Below, in pieces: positions 26,014 to 32,954 of a DNA stretch of 32,954 bases. A program made the translations under genes and the position numbers. Positions within the stretch are counted from its first letter, which is position 1, and each line of letters starts with the position of its first letter. This DNA comes from UPXZ01 sp047974405. Lineage in GTDB: Bacteria > Bacteroidota > Bacteroidia > Bacteroidales > Paludibacteraceae. Location of the stretch: the NCBI GenBank assembly GCA_047974405.1, contig JBKECI010000081.1:1-32954 (forward strand), read 5' to 3'. Under the pieces are notes generated by a model. That model saw nothing but the letters and a program-made list of their open reading frames with translations. It was not told where the DNA came from and did not search any database.

Positions 26014-26988
26014 ATGAAGAATATTTTAGTTACCGGCGCCGGTGGATTTATCGGATCGCATTTAACTGAACTGTTGGTTGAAAAAGGGTATAATGTAAAG
26101 GCATTTGTCCATTACAACTCTTCCAACAAATGGGGCTGGTTGGAAAATAGCGTCATAAAAAACGACATACAAGTCGTTACCGGCGATATTCGCGACTTTG
26201 ACTCGGTGTATGACGCCATGCGGGGGTGCGACACTGTTTTTCATCTGGCTGCATTGATAGGGATTCCGTATTCGTATGTTTCGCCACAGGCATATATCAA
26301 AACAAACATCGACGGGACGTACAACGTCCTACAATCCGCCCGACAACTCGAAGTCGAAAAATTACTCGTAACGTCCACCAGCGAAACTTACGGTACAGCT
26401 CAGTATGTGCCGATAGACGAGCGACATCCTATGGTGGGGCAATCTCCCTATTCCGCCACTAAAATTAGTGCCGACCAACTTTCGATAAGTTACTACAAAT
26501 CGTTTAATCTACCCGTAAAAATCGTCCGTCCGTTCAACACATACGGGCCAAGGCAATCCGCCAGAGCCATCATCCCAACTGTAATCACGCAAATTTTGAA
26601 TGGAAACAAAACGTTGAAATTGGGCAATCTTACCCCCACGCGCGATTTGACTTTTGTCAAAGACACCACTAACGGCTTTTATGAAATAGCACAGGCTGAA
26701 GGACTTTGGGGCGAAATTACCAACATTGGGATGAGTGAAGAGATAACTATCGGCGATTTGGTGCAATTAATAGCGAAAGTTATCGGTACGGAAGTTGAAA
26801 TTGTCTCTGACGAGCAACGCGTAAGACCCGATAAAAGTGAAGTGGAACGCTTGTTTTGCGACAATAAGAAAATAAAAGCACATACATCGTGGAAGCCAAA
26901 TTATACTTTGGAAAGTGGTCTGCAAGAGACCATTCACTGGATAAAAAATAATCTTTCTTACTTCAAATCCGACAGGTACAATGTATAA
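26014..26988 (+). CDS. LegB-like NAD-dependent nucleotide-sugar 4,6-dehydratase
   Basis: 324 residues. It resembles LegB, which makes a 4-keto-6-deoxy nucleotide sugar in legionaminic acid synthesis: NAD motif TGAGGFIGSHLTE (7-19), YNSSNKWGWLENS, DIRDFDSVYDAM, AALIGIPYSYVSP, TSTSETYGTAQYVPI, SPYSATKISADQL (catalytic Tyr/Lys), RPFNTYGPRQSARAIIPT, RPDKSEVERL, and a YNV terminus. The legionaminic genes legC, legI, neuB-like and neuA-like are absent here, so a different final sugar is possible. The end overlaps the next gene by 8 bases. Confidence 0.8.
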   Translation: MKNILVTGAGGFIGSHLTELLVEKGYNVKAFVHYNSSNKWGWLENSVIKNDIQVVTGDIRDFDSVYDAMRGCDTVFHLAALIGIPYSYVSPQAYIKTNIDGTYNVLQSARQLEVEKLLVTSTSETYGTAQYVPIDERHPMVGQSPYSATKISADQLSISYYKSFNLPVKIVRPFNTYGPRQSARAIIPTVITQILNGNKTLKLGNLTPTRDLTFVKDTTNGFYEIAQAEGLWGEITNIGMSEEITIGDLVQLIAKVIGTEVEIVSDEQRVRPDKSEVERLFCDNKKIKAHTSWKPNYTLESGLQETIHWIKNNLSYFKSDRYNV

Positions 26989-27685
26989 AAGAGCAATAAT
27001 ATTGGCAGGGGGAAAGGGTACGCGATTAAAACCCTATACCGTTAGCCTGCCCAAACCGTTGGTTCCGGTGGGCGAAATGCCCATTATCGAAATCATCATC
27101 CGCCGGCTTGTCGATGCCGGATTTAATCACCTTACCATTACCGTAAATCATATGGCGGACATCGTTCGCGCATTTTGCGGAGACGGTAGCAAGTGGAACG
27201 TAAAGATTGATTATTCGCTCGAAAACAAACCGTTGAGTACGATGGGACCCTTGAAACTCATTCAAGATTTGCCGGATAATTTTCTCATTATCAATGGCGA
27301 TGTATTGACCGATTTGAATTTCGGAGAATTTTATGACGAGCACGTCTCGCAGGGCAATATCTTCACAATTTCCGCTTTCGTCCGCGAGCAGAAGATTGAC
27401 TACGGTGTGTTGGAGACCGGAGAAGGGGGAAAGCTCATTGGTTTTTTGGAAAAGCCTACCAACCATTACAACGTGAGTATGGGTGTGTATATGGCAAGTA
27501 AAAAGATTTTGGAGTACATCCCCGAAGACCAATTCTACGGTTTTGACCATCTGATGCTTGACCTTATCAAGATAAACAATCCCGCTACGGTAAAACTATT
27601 TTCGGGTTATTGGTTAGACATCGGACGCCCCGACGACTACGAAAAAGCGTGTAATGATTGGGATGAAAAGAAATTAAAATTATAA
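26981..27685 (+). CDS. Sugar-1-phosphate nucleotidyltransferase
   Basis: 234 residues with the NTP-transferase signature LAGGKGTRLKPYT (8-20), PKPLVPVGEMPIIE and the metal Asp in INGDVLTDLNF. GFLEKPTNHYNVSMGVY and SGYWLDIGRPDDYEKA complete the fold. It makes an NDP- or GDP-sugar, probably the substrate of the adjacent dehydratase. No C-terminal acyltransferase or isomerase domain is present. The ATG overlaps the end of the LegB-like gene by 8 bases, supporting joint function. Confidence 0.88.
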   Translation: MYKRAIILAGGKGTRLKPYTVSLPKPLVPVGEMPIIEIIIRRLVDAGFNHLTITVNHMADIVRAFCGDGSKWNVKIDYSLENKPLSTMGPLKLIQDLPDNFLIINGDVLTDLNFGEFYDEHVSQGNIFTISAFVREQKIDYGVLETGEGGKLIGFLEKPTNHYNVSMGVYMASKKILEYIPEDQFYGFDHLMLDLIKINNPATVKLFSGYWLDIGRPDDYEKACNDWDEKKLKL

Positions 27686-27695
27686 TCGAATAATT

Positions 27696-29174
27696 ATGCC
27701 CAAAGAGCTAAAAAGCGAAATGCTGAACGCTTTCACATGGACATCCATAGATAAATTCGGGCAGCAAATTATACAATTTATAATAGGCGTTGTATTGGCA
27801 AGGATACTTGCCCCCGCCGATTATGGATTGTTCGGTGTATTAATCATTTTTATAGCTCTTTCTACCGTACTAATTGATGGTGGATTCGGGCAAGCATTGA
27901 TAAAAAAACAAGATGCCACAGTCGAGGATTTCAGTACGATATTTTATCTTAATATTTTTATTTCTATCATATTGTATCTTTTGCTCTTCTTTCTATCTCC
28001 GACTATTTCCGTATTTTTTCATTATCCGGAATTAACCAAAATTTTAAGAGTATTTTCATTAATTGTTTTTTTTTATGCCGCCTATTTTATCCAATATGTG
28101 CAATTAAGCAAATTACTGAATTTTAAAAGCTTGGCAATAACCAATATTATTTGCATTGTAGTTGGGGGAACATTGGGGATAGCATTGGCATATCGAGGAT
28201 ATGGAGTGTGGGCGCTCGTTTGGCAGCAACTTACAAGTCAAATTATCCGAACCATACTACTTATAATCATTGTACGATGGAAACCTGCCAGAAAGTTTTC
28301 GTTTCGAGTTATCTCCAATTTTTGGAACTTTTCCATCCATATATTGGGAACTTCTATTCTCAATGCTGTTTTTAACAACATCTACAATGTGCTACTTGGT
28401 AGATTCTATTCTAAAGAGACGGTTGGCTACTACACCCAAGCCGGCAGATATAGCGATACAGTCAATTCGTCGTTACAGCAAGTGTTATTTTCAAGTACCT
28501 ATCCAATACTTGTACAAATTAAGGACGATAAGGAGAGACTTATAAGGATCCACCGTCGGTTGGTCAAAAGCATTTCCTTAATATTTTTTCCCCTGATAGT
28601 AACTCTGATAGTAACCGCCCAACCGCTCATTATCACTCTTGTTACCGAAAAGTGGATACTTTCCGTCCTGCTGTTTCAGTTATTACTGATTGCCAATTTT
28701 TTCAATCCGCTTTACGTGTTGAATATCAACCTGCTTAATTCCCGCGGCAAATCGCAATATACATTCAGGTTGGAGCTGATAAAAAAGGGATTAATCATCG
28801 TTTCTATCCTGATATGTTTTAGCTACGGTATTCAAATAATGCTTATAGGATATATTGCTGCCTGCTTTATTGCCTATTTTATATCTATTCTCAATGTTCG
28901 CAAATTGTTAGAAAATAAAATAAGTAGCCTGTTTTCCGACTTTATGCCGGGTGTATTGATAGGAGGTGTTGTTGGAGGAGCGATAAGTATATTCAGATTA
29001 TTTGATATGGAAAATACTTTTTTGCTAATAACTCAATTGACAGTTGCCTTTCTGCTTTATCTTTTTTTGATACGTATCATATACCCCCACCTTTTTAGCG
29101 GGGTGTTAAATTATCTTCTCAAAAAAAAGAAATACTTTTGGGGCAATATGACAAAAAAAAGAGGTATACATTGA
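27696..29174 (+). CDS. Wzx-type polysaccharide flippase (PST/MATE-like)
   Basis: 492 residues with about 12 or more hydrophobic segments spread over the protein, for example LIIFIALSTVLIDGGFG, IILYLLLFFLSPTISVFF and FNPLYVLNINLLNSRG. The N-terminal WTSIDKFGQQIIQFIIGVVL and ILAPADYGLFGVLIIF match PST/MATE-type lipopolysaccharide exporters that flip undecaprenyl-linked sugars to the periplasm. Charged Lys/Arg loops lie on the cytoplasmic side. The gap to the nucleotidyltransferase is 10 bases. It closes the cluster; no glycosyltransferase or Wzy polymerase is nearby. Confidence 0.9.
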   Translation: MPKELKSEMLNAFTWTSIDKFGQQIIQFIIGVVLARILAPADYGLFGVLIIFIALSTVLIDGGFGQALIKKQDATVEDFSTIFYLNIFISIILYLLLFFLSPTISVFFHYPELTKILRVFSLIVFFYAAYFIQYVQLSKLLNFKSLAITNIICIVVGGTLGIALAYRGYGVWALVWQQLTSQIIRTILLIIIVRWKPARKFSFRVISNFWNFSIHILGTSILNAVFNNIYNVLLGRFYSKETVGYYTQAGRYSDTVNSSLQQVLFSSTYPILVQIKDDKERLIRIHRRLVKSISLIFFPLIVTLIVTAQPLIITLVTEKWILSVLLFQLLLIANFFNPLYVLNINLLNSRGKSQYTFRLELIKKGLIIVSILICFSYGIQIMLIGYIAACFIAYFISILNVRKLLENKISSLFSDFMPGVLIGGVVGGAISIFRLFDMENTFLLITQLTVAFLLYLFLIRIIYPHLFSGVLNYLLKKKKYFWGNMTKKRGIH

Positions 29175-29282
29175 CAATAAAACCGAATGTTTGCAGTCAG
29201 AGTTTTCTGTAATTCTATTTCTGGCGAAACATAAAAAACAATAAAACTTACCGCAACTGTTAAATTATATCACTTTTGTTTG

Positions 29283-29290
29283 TAAATTTG
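29283..29290 (+). promoter_or_regulatory. Predicted promoter -7 box of the propeller lipoprotein gene
   Basis: TAAATTTG matches TAnnTTTG and ends 42 bases before the chosen ATG at 29333. It lies inside the frame of the longer ATG at 29276 and argues against that start. Confidence 0.5.
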
Positions 29291-29332
29291 CAATTCAAAA
29301 TTGAAGGTATTATCAAATTATTCTATACCCAA

Positions 29333-30709
29333 ATGAAATCAAAATTGTGTAAAAATTCATTTTTGCTCCTTATTATATCCATTGTCGTATATTCTTGTAG
29401 TTTAAACAACACAAGCAGCGTAAGCATATCGGACGATGCCACCATTACAGCATTTTATATCGCCTACAACGATAGTTCGACCAATGCCAGTACTGCAAGT
29501 TTTACTATAACGAGCGGTTACATAACAGATTCGATATACAACGTAGATTCTTTGCCCTACAATACCCGTATCGACAGTCTAATCCCTACAATACAGTTTG
29601 CGAGTTCCGATGGATATATTATAAACGATACGCTTACTTATACAACCTATTCCTCGTCTGTAGGTGCGATAGATTTTACAAAACCTGTAAAAATAACAAA
29701 TATAGCCACAGACGGCTCCACTAAAAAAGAATATATTGTAGAACTCAGAGTTCACAAAATAGACCCCTACAAGTTTGAATGGGAAAAATTATCAGATCAA
29801 ATAGCAGACTTAATTTTTGAAAATCAAAAAACGGTTATCAAAAACGACACTTTATTCTTTTTTACCAACTCCGGTACAACCAACTATCTATACACATCGC
29901 TTGACGGACACTCGTGGCAACCACAACCGGTTACAGGAATGCCAACAGATGCCGATATGAAAAATATCGGCGTTTTCGACAACACACTGTATCTGTTTGC
30001 CTCCTCAGGAGGATTATATACAAGCGCAGACGGTAAAAATTGGAGTCTGAAAACTACCGACGAGCAATATACATTCTTATCTTTTTTATCTGTCTTTCAA
30101 GGGAAACTATTCTCCGTAGGACAACACAAAGAGACAAACGCTTTGGAGATCATTTATTCGTCCGATGGGTTTACTTGGAATAAATCAAGCGACCTACCCG
30201 AGCATTTTCCTGTATCACGATTTGCATCAACCACTCTTAAACCTAAATACGGCTACGAAAAGGCGGTAATAGTTGGAGGTATAGATAAATTTGGGAATAC
30301 GTTAAATACTCGTTGGATTACCGAGAACGGCTTGTATTGGGTAAACTTGCAAAATGCAAAATACACCTTTTCTCCCCTCTTCAATTCGGCGGTAATCTAC
30401 TACGGAAGCCGGCTACTGCTATTTGGAGGCTCAAGCGAAATAGGCGGTATGGTCGATTCCGACGTCCAACTCCTCAGCTCCATTGATGCCGGATTTTCGT
30501 GGAATACACCAGACAGCACCCAAATAGTGTTGCCTGAATTTCCGGATAAATACGAATACCGTACCAATGTTTCGATTGTGGTAAATCCCTCCAATCAAGA
30601 CATGTACATTGTGGGAGGAAAAGATATTTTTTCTAACGCCCTTTCCGATGTGTGGCGCTTAAAAGTGAACTATTACAAGTTCAACCCATCCGAATGGTAT
30701 AAATACTGA
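29333..30709 (+). CDS. Beta-propeller lipoprotein resembling DUF6242 proteins
   Basis: 458 residues from the MKSKLCKN start. Lipoprotein signal LLLIISIVVYSCSLNN (Cys about 22). The N-terminal ~140 residues have the DUF6242-like pattern (SDDATITAFYI, YNVDSLPYNTRIDSLIP, SSSVGAIDFTKPVKI, STKKEYIVEL). Six propeller-like repeats then run to the end, several with an Asp-box-like S-x-DG-x-x-W turn: TSLDGHSWQ, TSADGKNWS, SSDGFTWN, SIDAGFSWN, plus weaker YIVGGKDIFSNALSDVW. It is probably on the outer-membrane surface or periplasmic face. It is followed by a small gene and a TonB-dependent receptor, so it may bind or gate that receptor's ligand; ligand unknown. An earlier ATG (29276) is unlikely because it crosses the promoter box. 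Confidence 0.8.
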   Translation: MKSKLCKNSFLLLIISIVVYSCSLNNTSSVSISDDATITAFYIAYNDSSTNASTASFTITSGYITDSIYNVDSLPYNTRIDSLIPTIQFASSDGYIINDTLTYTTYSSSVGAIDFTKPVKITNIATDGSTKKEYIVELRVHKIDPYKFEWEKLSDQIADLIFENQKTVIKNDTLFFFTNSGTTNYLYTSLDGHSWQPQPVTGMPTDADMKNIGVFDNTLYLFASSGGLYTSADGKNWSLKTTDEQYTFLSFLSVFQGKLFSVGQHKETNALEIIYSSDGFTWNKSSDLPEHFPVSRFASTTLKPKYGYEKAVIVGGIDKFGNTLNTRWITENGLYWVNLQNAKYTFSPLFNSAVIYYGSRLLLFGGSSEIGGMVDSDVQLLSSIDAGFSWNTPDSTQIVLPEFPDKYEYRTNVSIVVNPSNQDMYIVGGKDIFSNALSDVWRLKVNYYKFNPSEWYKY

Positions 30710-30711
30710 TA

Positions 30712-31077
30712 ATGTTTAGAAAAAAGACATACCAAACAATTCGTGTCCGTTTCAGAAAATGGAACAGGAAAGGGTATGCTCTGTTTGCAAGTTTACATAA
30801 GATTGTCTCCATTGGCAAGGTGGTTTCGTCAATATCGGACAAATCGTTGAAAAAGTCGAAAACAGGAGTTCTTAAAGCGATATTCGATACCGCATTGTTA
30901 CAATTAAACGATGCGGGCGAAGAACCGGATACACAGCAAAACAATCTTACATTGGTAACTATTCAAATTGTATCTGGTTCCGACAGTTCTTCATCAACAA
31001 ACGCAACAAAATCATTTATATTAACTCGTAGCGGTTATACTTCTGTTTTTCAGAAGTATAACCGCTTTTTATTTTAA
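30712..31077 (+). CDS. Small basic protein of unknown function, upstream of a TonB receptor
   Basis: 121 residues, strongly basic at the N-terminus (MFRKKTYQTIRVRFRKWNRKGY) with no signal peptide. The middle is amphipathic (KSKTGVLKAIFDTALLQL), followed by an acidic patch (DAGEEPDT) and a Ser/Thr-rich stretch (SGSDSSSSTNATKS). I recall similar FRKKxY...VRFRKWxRKGYA proteins near receptor genes in Bacteroidales; this is from memory, not a search. The last 17 codons are encoded by the terminator-like hairpin at 31030-31066, so the C-terminus may be forced by the RNA element, or the gene may be a leader ORF. It starts 2 bases after the propeller gene. Confidence 0.6.
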   Translation: MFRKKTYQTIRVRFRKWNRKGYALFASLHKIVSIGKVVSSISDKSLKKSKTGVLKAIFDTALLQLNDAGEEPDTQQNNLTLVTIQIVSGSDSSSSTNATKSFILTRSGYTSVFQKYNRFLF

Positions 31078-31088
31078 TTATTTTTTTT
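31030..31088 (+). terminator. Terminator-like hairpin inside the ORF 3' end, just before the receptor start codon
   Basis: A perfect 16-bp stem (AGCGGTTATACTTCTG 31030-31045 / CAGAAGTATAACCGCT 31051-31066) with a TTTTT loop. It is followed by TTTTATTTTAATTA and eight T. It overlaps the last codons of the small gene and ends 22 bases before the receptor ATG (31089). The strong stem plus T-rich tail is a textbook intrinsic terminator shape in an unusual place. Confidence 0.88.
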
Positions 31089-32954
31089 ATGAAACAAATT
31101 GTTACATTGCTCCAATTTAGCTTGTTAAGTATTTTAATCGTCTCCGCTCAAGATAACCAGACAGGAGTTCGACTACCTGAAATAAATATTGAAGGGGAAA
31201 AAGCTAAAATTCTTCCGGACGAAAGCCGGATTGTTACCATTTTAGACAGAGAAGATATCAACAATATTCCGGTACAAAGCATAGATGAGCTGTTGGATAG
31301 AATAGCCGGTTTGGACGCTCGCCAAAGAGGAACGGGGGGAGTTCAGACAGACGTGAGTGTACGAGGCGGCTCTTTCGATCAGGTATTGATATTGTTAAAC
31401 GGTGTCAATATTACCGACCCTCAAACCGGGAACTACTATTTAGATATTCCGTTAGAATTTAGTGATGTGTCGAAAATCGAAATTTTGCAGGGCTCGGCTG
31501 CCCGTGTTTACTGTGTAAACGGATTTAGCGGTTTTATCAAGATCATTACCGGGAAATCGAATCGTTCGCAGATTGCAACCAAAAATGAGGCAGGAAGCTA
31601 TGGGTACCTTGGGCAAAGTGTTTCCGGCACCTATTTTACGCAGCCGTTTCAAACATTTGCTTCGGTCTCTTTCAAATCAAGCAACGGATTTATCGACAAT
31701 ACCGATTATAAAATAACCAACGGTATGTGGCAGTCGTCCTTAAACACAAATAATCTGGGATATTTTCACCTTCAACTGGCAACTCAAATCAAAGACTACG
31801 GCGCTAACAGTTTTTACACCCCTAAACTCCCCAATCAGTTTGAAAGCACCAAAACATTTCTTGGATCGCTACAGTGGAATTTTGCTAAAAGTATATACAC
31901 GTTGAATGCGCAAAGCTATTGGAGAGCGCATTTCGACAAGTTTAATTTCGACAGGTACAGCACCCCTACCAATGCCAATTATCACAGAACAGATGTAGCC
32001 GGTGGAAAATTATCGGCAAAATTCGATTTCGGAAATTTGGGCGAAACCATTCTGGGATTCGACCTCCGCAACGAACATATTTTTAGCAATAACTTGGGAA
32101 CGCCGATAGAAGATTTTATAAAGGTTCCTTTTGTTGAAGATTCTGTTTTTTATACAAAAAAAGACAATCGCTTAATTATCTCAGCCGCTATTGACCATAG
32201 CGTAAGTCTCAATCATTGGAAAATTTCTGGAGGATTTTCTACTGCTTTTAACAAACAGTTTGGTGCCTTGTACAATGGCGGAGGAGATATTGCCTACATA
32301 TTTCACAAAAAATCACGCATTTATGCAGCAATAAATTCGGCTGTAAGACTCCCCACCTTTACCGATTTGTACTATCAAACCCCCACACAAATAAGTAACC
32401 CCGAACTGAAACCCGAAAAATCAATCACTCTGGAAATAGGAGAAGTTCACAACTTTGGGCGTCTGGAAACCAACGCAGCAATCTATTACCGAAAGGGACA
32501 AAACATAATAGATTGGGTAAAACAACCCGATGAACAAAAATGGCAAAGCAAAAATATAACAAACGTAAATGCTTGGGGAGCAGATATTAATCTTACATAT
32601 AAGTTTCAAAGCCGATATATTCAATCAATAAATCTGGCATACTCTCTTTTGAATCTGGATAAAGCGGCAAACGGATACGACTCTAAATATGCTCTCGATT
32701 ATTTAAAAAATAAAATAGTAATCGGTCTGAATCATACCATTTGGAAAAATCTATCAGCCCATTGGAATGCGGTTTGGTATGAACGAGGAGGAAATTATAC
32801 CGATTACATTACCAATAAATTGACCGGATACAAGCCGTATGCACTCCTAAACTCCCGCATTTTATGGCAAACCAACCGTATCTCCGTTTATTTTGACACA
32901 AACAATATCCTCAATCAAAGCTATGTAGAGTTTGGAGGCTTGGAGCAACCAAAA
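31089..32954 (+). CDS. TonB-dependent outer-membrane receptor, 5' part (3' end outside window)
   Basis: The frame is open to the window edge: 622 residues and still in the barrel. Signal peptide MKQIVTLLQFSLLSILIVSAQ, then a possible TonB box (RLPEINIEGE, about 28-37). The plug domain (about 40-160) has RIAGLDARQRGTGGVQTDVS, VRGGSFDQVLILLNGVNI and KIEILQGSAARVYC. Many amphipathic strands follow, with SAVRLPTFTDLYYQTPTQ and NPELKPEKSITLEIG, typical of siderophore/vitamin B12 receptors. There is no N-terminal carboxypeptidase-regulatory domain, so it is not a SusC-type polysaccharide receptor. The substrate is unknown; BtuB-like or ferric-complex uptake is plausible. It is downstream of the hairpin that could terminate or attenuate its transcription. 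Confidence 0.92.
   Translation, partial: MKQIVTLLQFSLLSILIVSAQDNQTGVRLPEINIEGEKAKILPDESRIVTILDREDINNIPVQSIDELLDRIAGLDARQRGTGGVQTDVSVRGGSFDQVLILLNGVNITDPQTGNYYLDIPLEFSDVSKIEILQGSAARVYCVNGFSGFIKIITGKSNRSQIATKNEAGSYGYLGQSVSGTYFTQPFQTFASVSFKSSNGFIDNTDYKITNGMWQSSLNTNNLGYFHLQLATQIKDYGANSFYTPKLPNQFESTKTFLGSLQWNFAKSIYTLNAQSYWRAHFDKFNFDRYSTPTNANYHRTDVAGGKLSAKFDFGNLGETILGFDLRNEHIFSNNLGTPIEDFIKVPFVEDSVFYTKKDNRLIISAAIDHSVSLNHWKISGGFSTAFNKQFGALYNGGGDIAYIFHKKSRIYAAINSAVRLPTFTDLYYQTPTQISNPELKPEKSITLEIGEVHNFGRLETNAAIYYRKGQNIIDWVKQPDEQKWQSKNITNVNAWGADINLTYKFQSRYIQSINLAYSLLNLDKAANGYDSKYALDYLKNKIVIGLNHTIWKNLSAHWNAVWYERGGNYTDYITNKLTGYKPYALLNSRILWQTNRISVYFDTNNILNQSYVEFGGLEQPK

Noticed and set aside
29276..29332. 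Start of the propeller lipoprotein at 29276
   Set aside because: The signal peptide begins properly only at 29333, and the longer form overlaps the -7 box.
30712..31088. Cobalamin riboswitch upstream of the TonB receptor
   Set aside because: No B12-box or receptor-type conserved core was found; the space is occupied by a coding frame and a simple hairpin.

Overview
The window is a chromosomal segment of a low-GC Bacteroidota bacterium, most likely of the order Bacteroidales. The evidence is a MurF-alanine racemase fusion, the neighbourhood dut / TPR lipoprotein / DUF4292 lipoprotein / EnvC-like protein, Lys-type SerA next to SerC, repeated promoter boxes of the Bacteroidota form TAnnTTTG in front of genes, a lack of Shine-Dalgarno sites, and a probable type IX secretion tail. 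Genus cannot be fixed from the sequence alone. No rRNA, tRNA, CRISPR array or prophage was seen.

Layout. 1-1929: 3' part of a GH127-type arabinofuranosidase gene (+), followed by a terminator. 2109-4224: serine biosynthesis genes serC and serA (-), separated by a perfect palindrome. 4697-6281: recR, a small membrane protein and a HAD-like hydrolase (+). 6403-7929: an HtrA/Deg periplasmic protease (-). 8329-15171: a compact minus-strand operon, in transcription order dut, TPR lipoprotein, DUF4292 (LolB-like) lipoprotein, EnvC-like LytM protein, parE and tadA. 15345-16625: a small minus-strand group with a two-BON lipoprotein, a BON-like + SH3b protein and a YegP protein. 16626-17331: a long intergenic region carrying a foldable C/G-rich repeat. 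17332-22175: murF-alr fusion, a UspA-like protein, divIC/ftsB, a membrane protein and a lipoprotein (+). 22231-23175: prs (-).

From about 23.3 kb the window becomes accessory in character. A badly decayed IS4-type transposase lies beside prs. It is followed by a tightly packed glycan cluster (FkbM methyltransferase, two extended SDR enzymes of which one is LegB-like, a sugar-1-phosphate nucleotidyltransferase, and a Wzx-type flippase) with no glycosyltransferase or polymerase. The right end holds a likely outer-membrane uptake system: a beta-propeller lipoprotein resembling DUF6242 proteins, a small basic protein of unknown function, and a non-SusC TonB-dependent receptor cut off by the window edge.

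The most interesting unexplained signal is at 31030-31088. A 16-bp perfect hairpin with a T-rich tail lies inside the last codons of the small protein gene and ends just upstream of the receptor's start codon, the layout expected of an attenuator or polarity element. Other points of note are the serC/serA palindrome, the C/G-rich repeat at 17028-17098, the BON/SH3b domain combination, and an EnvC-like protein that has lost its zinc ligands.
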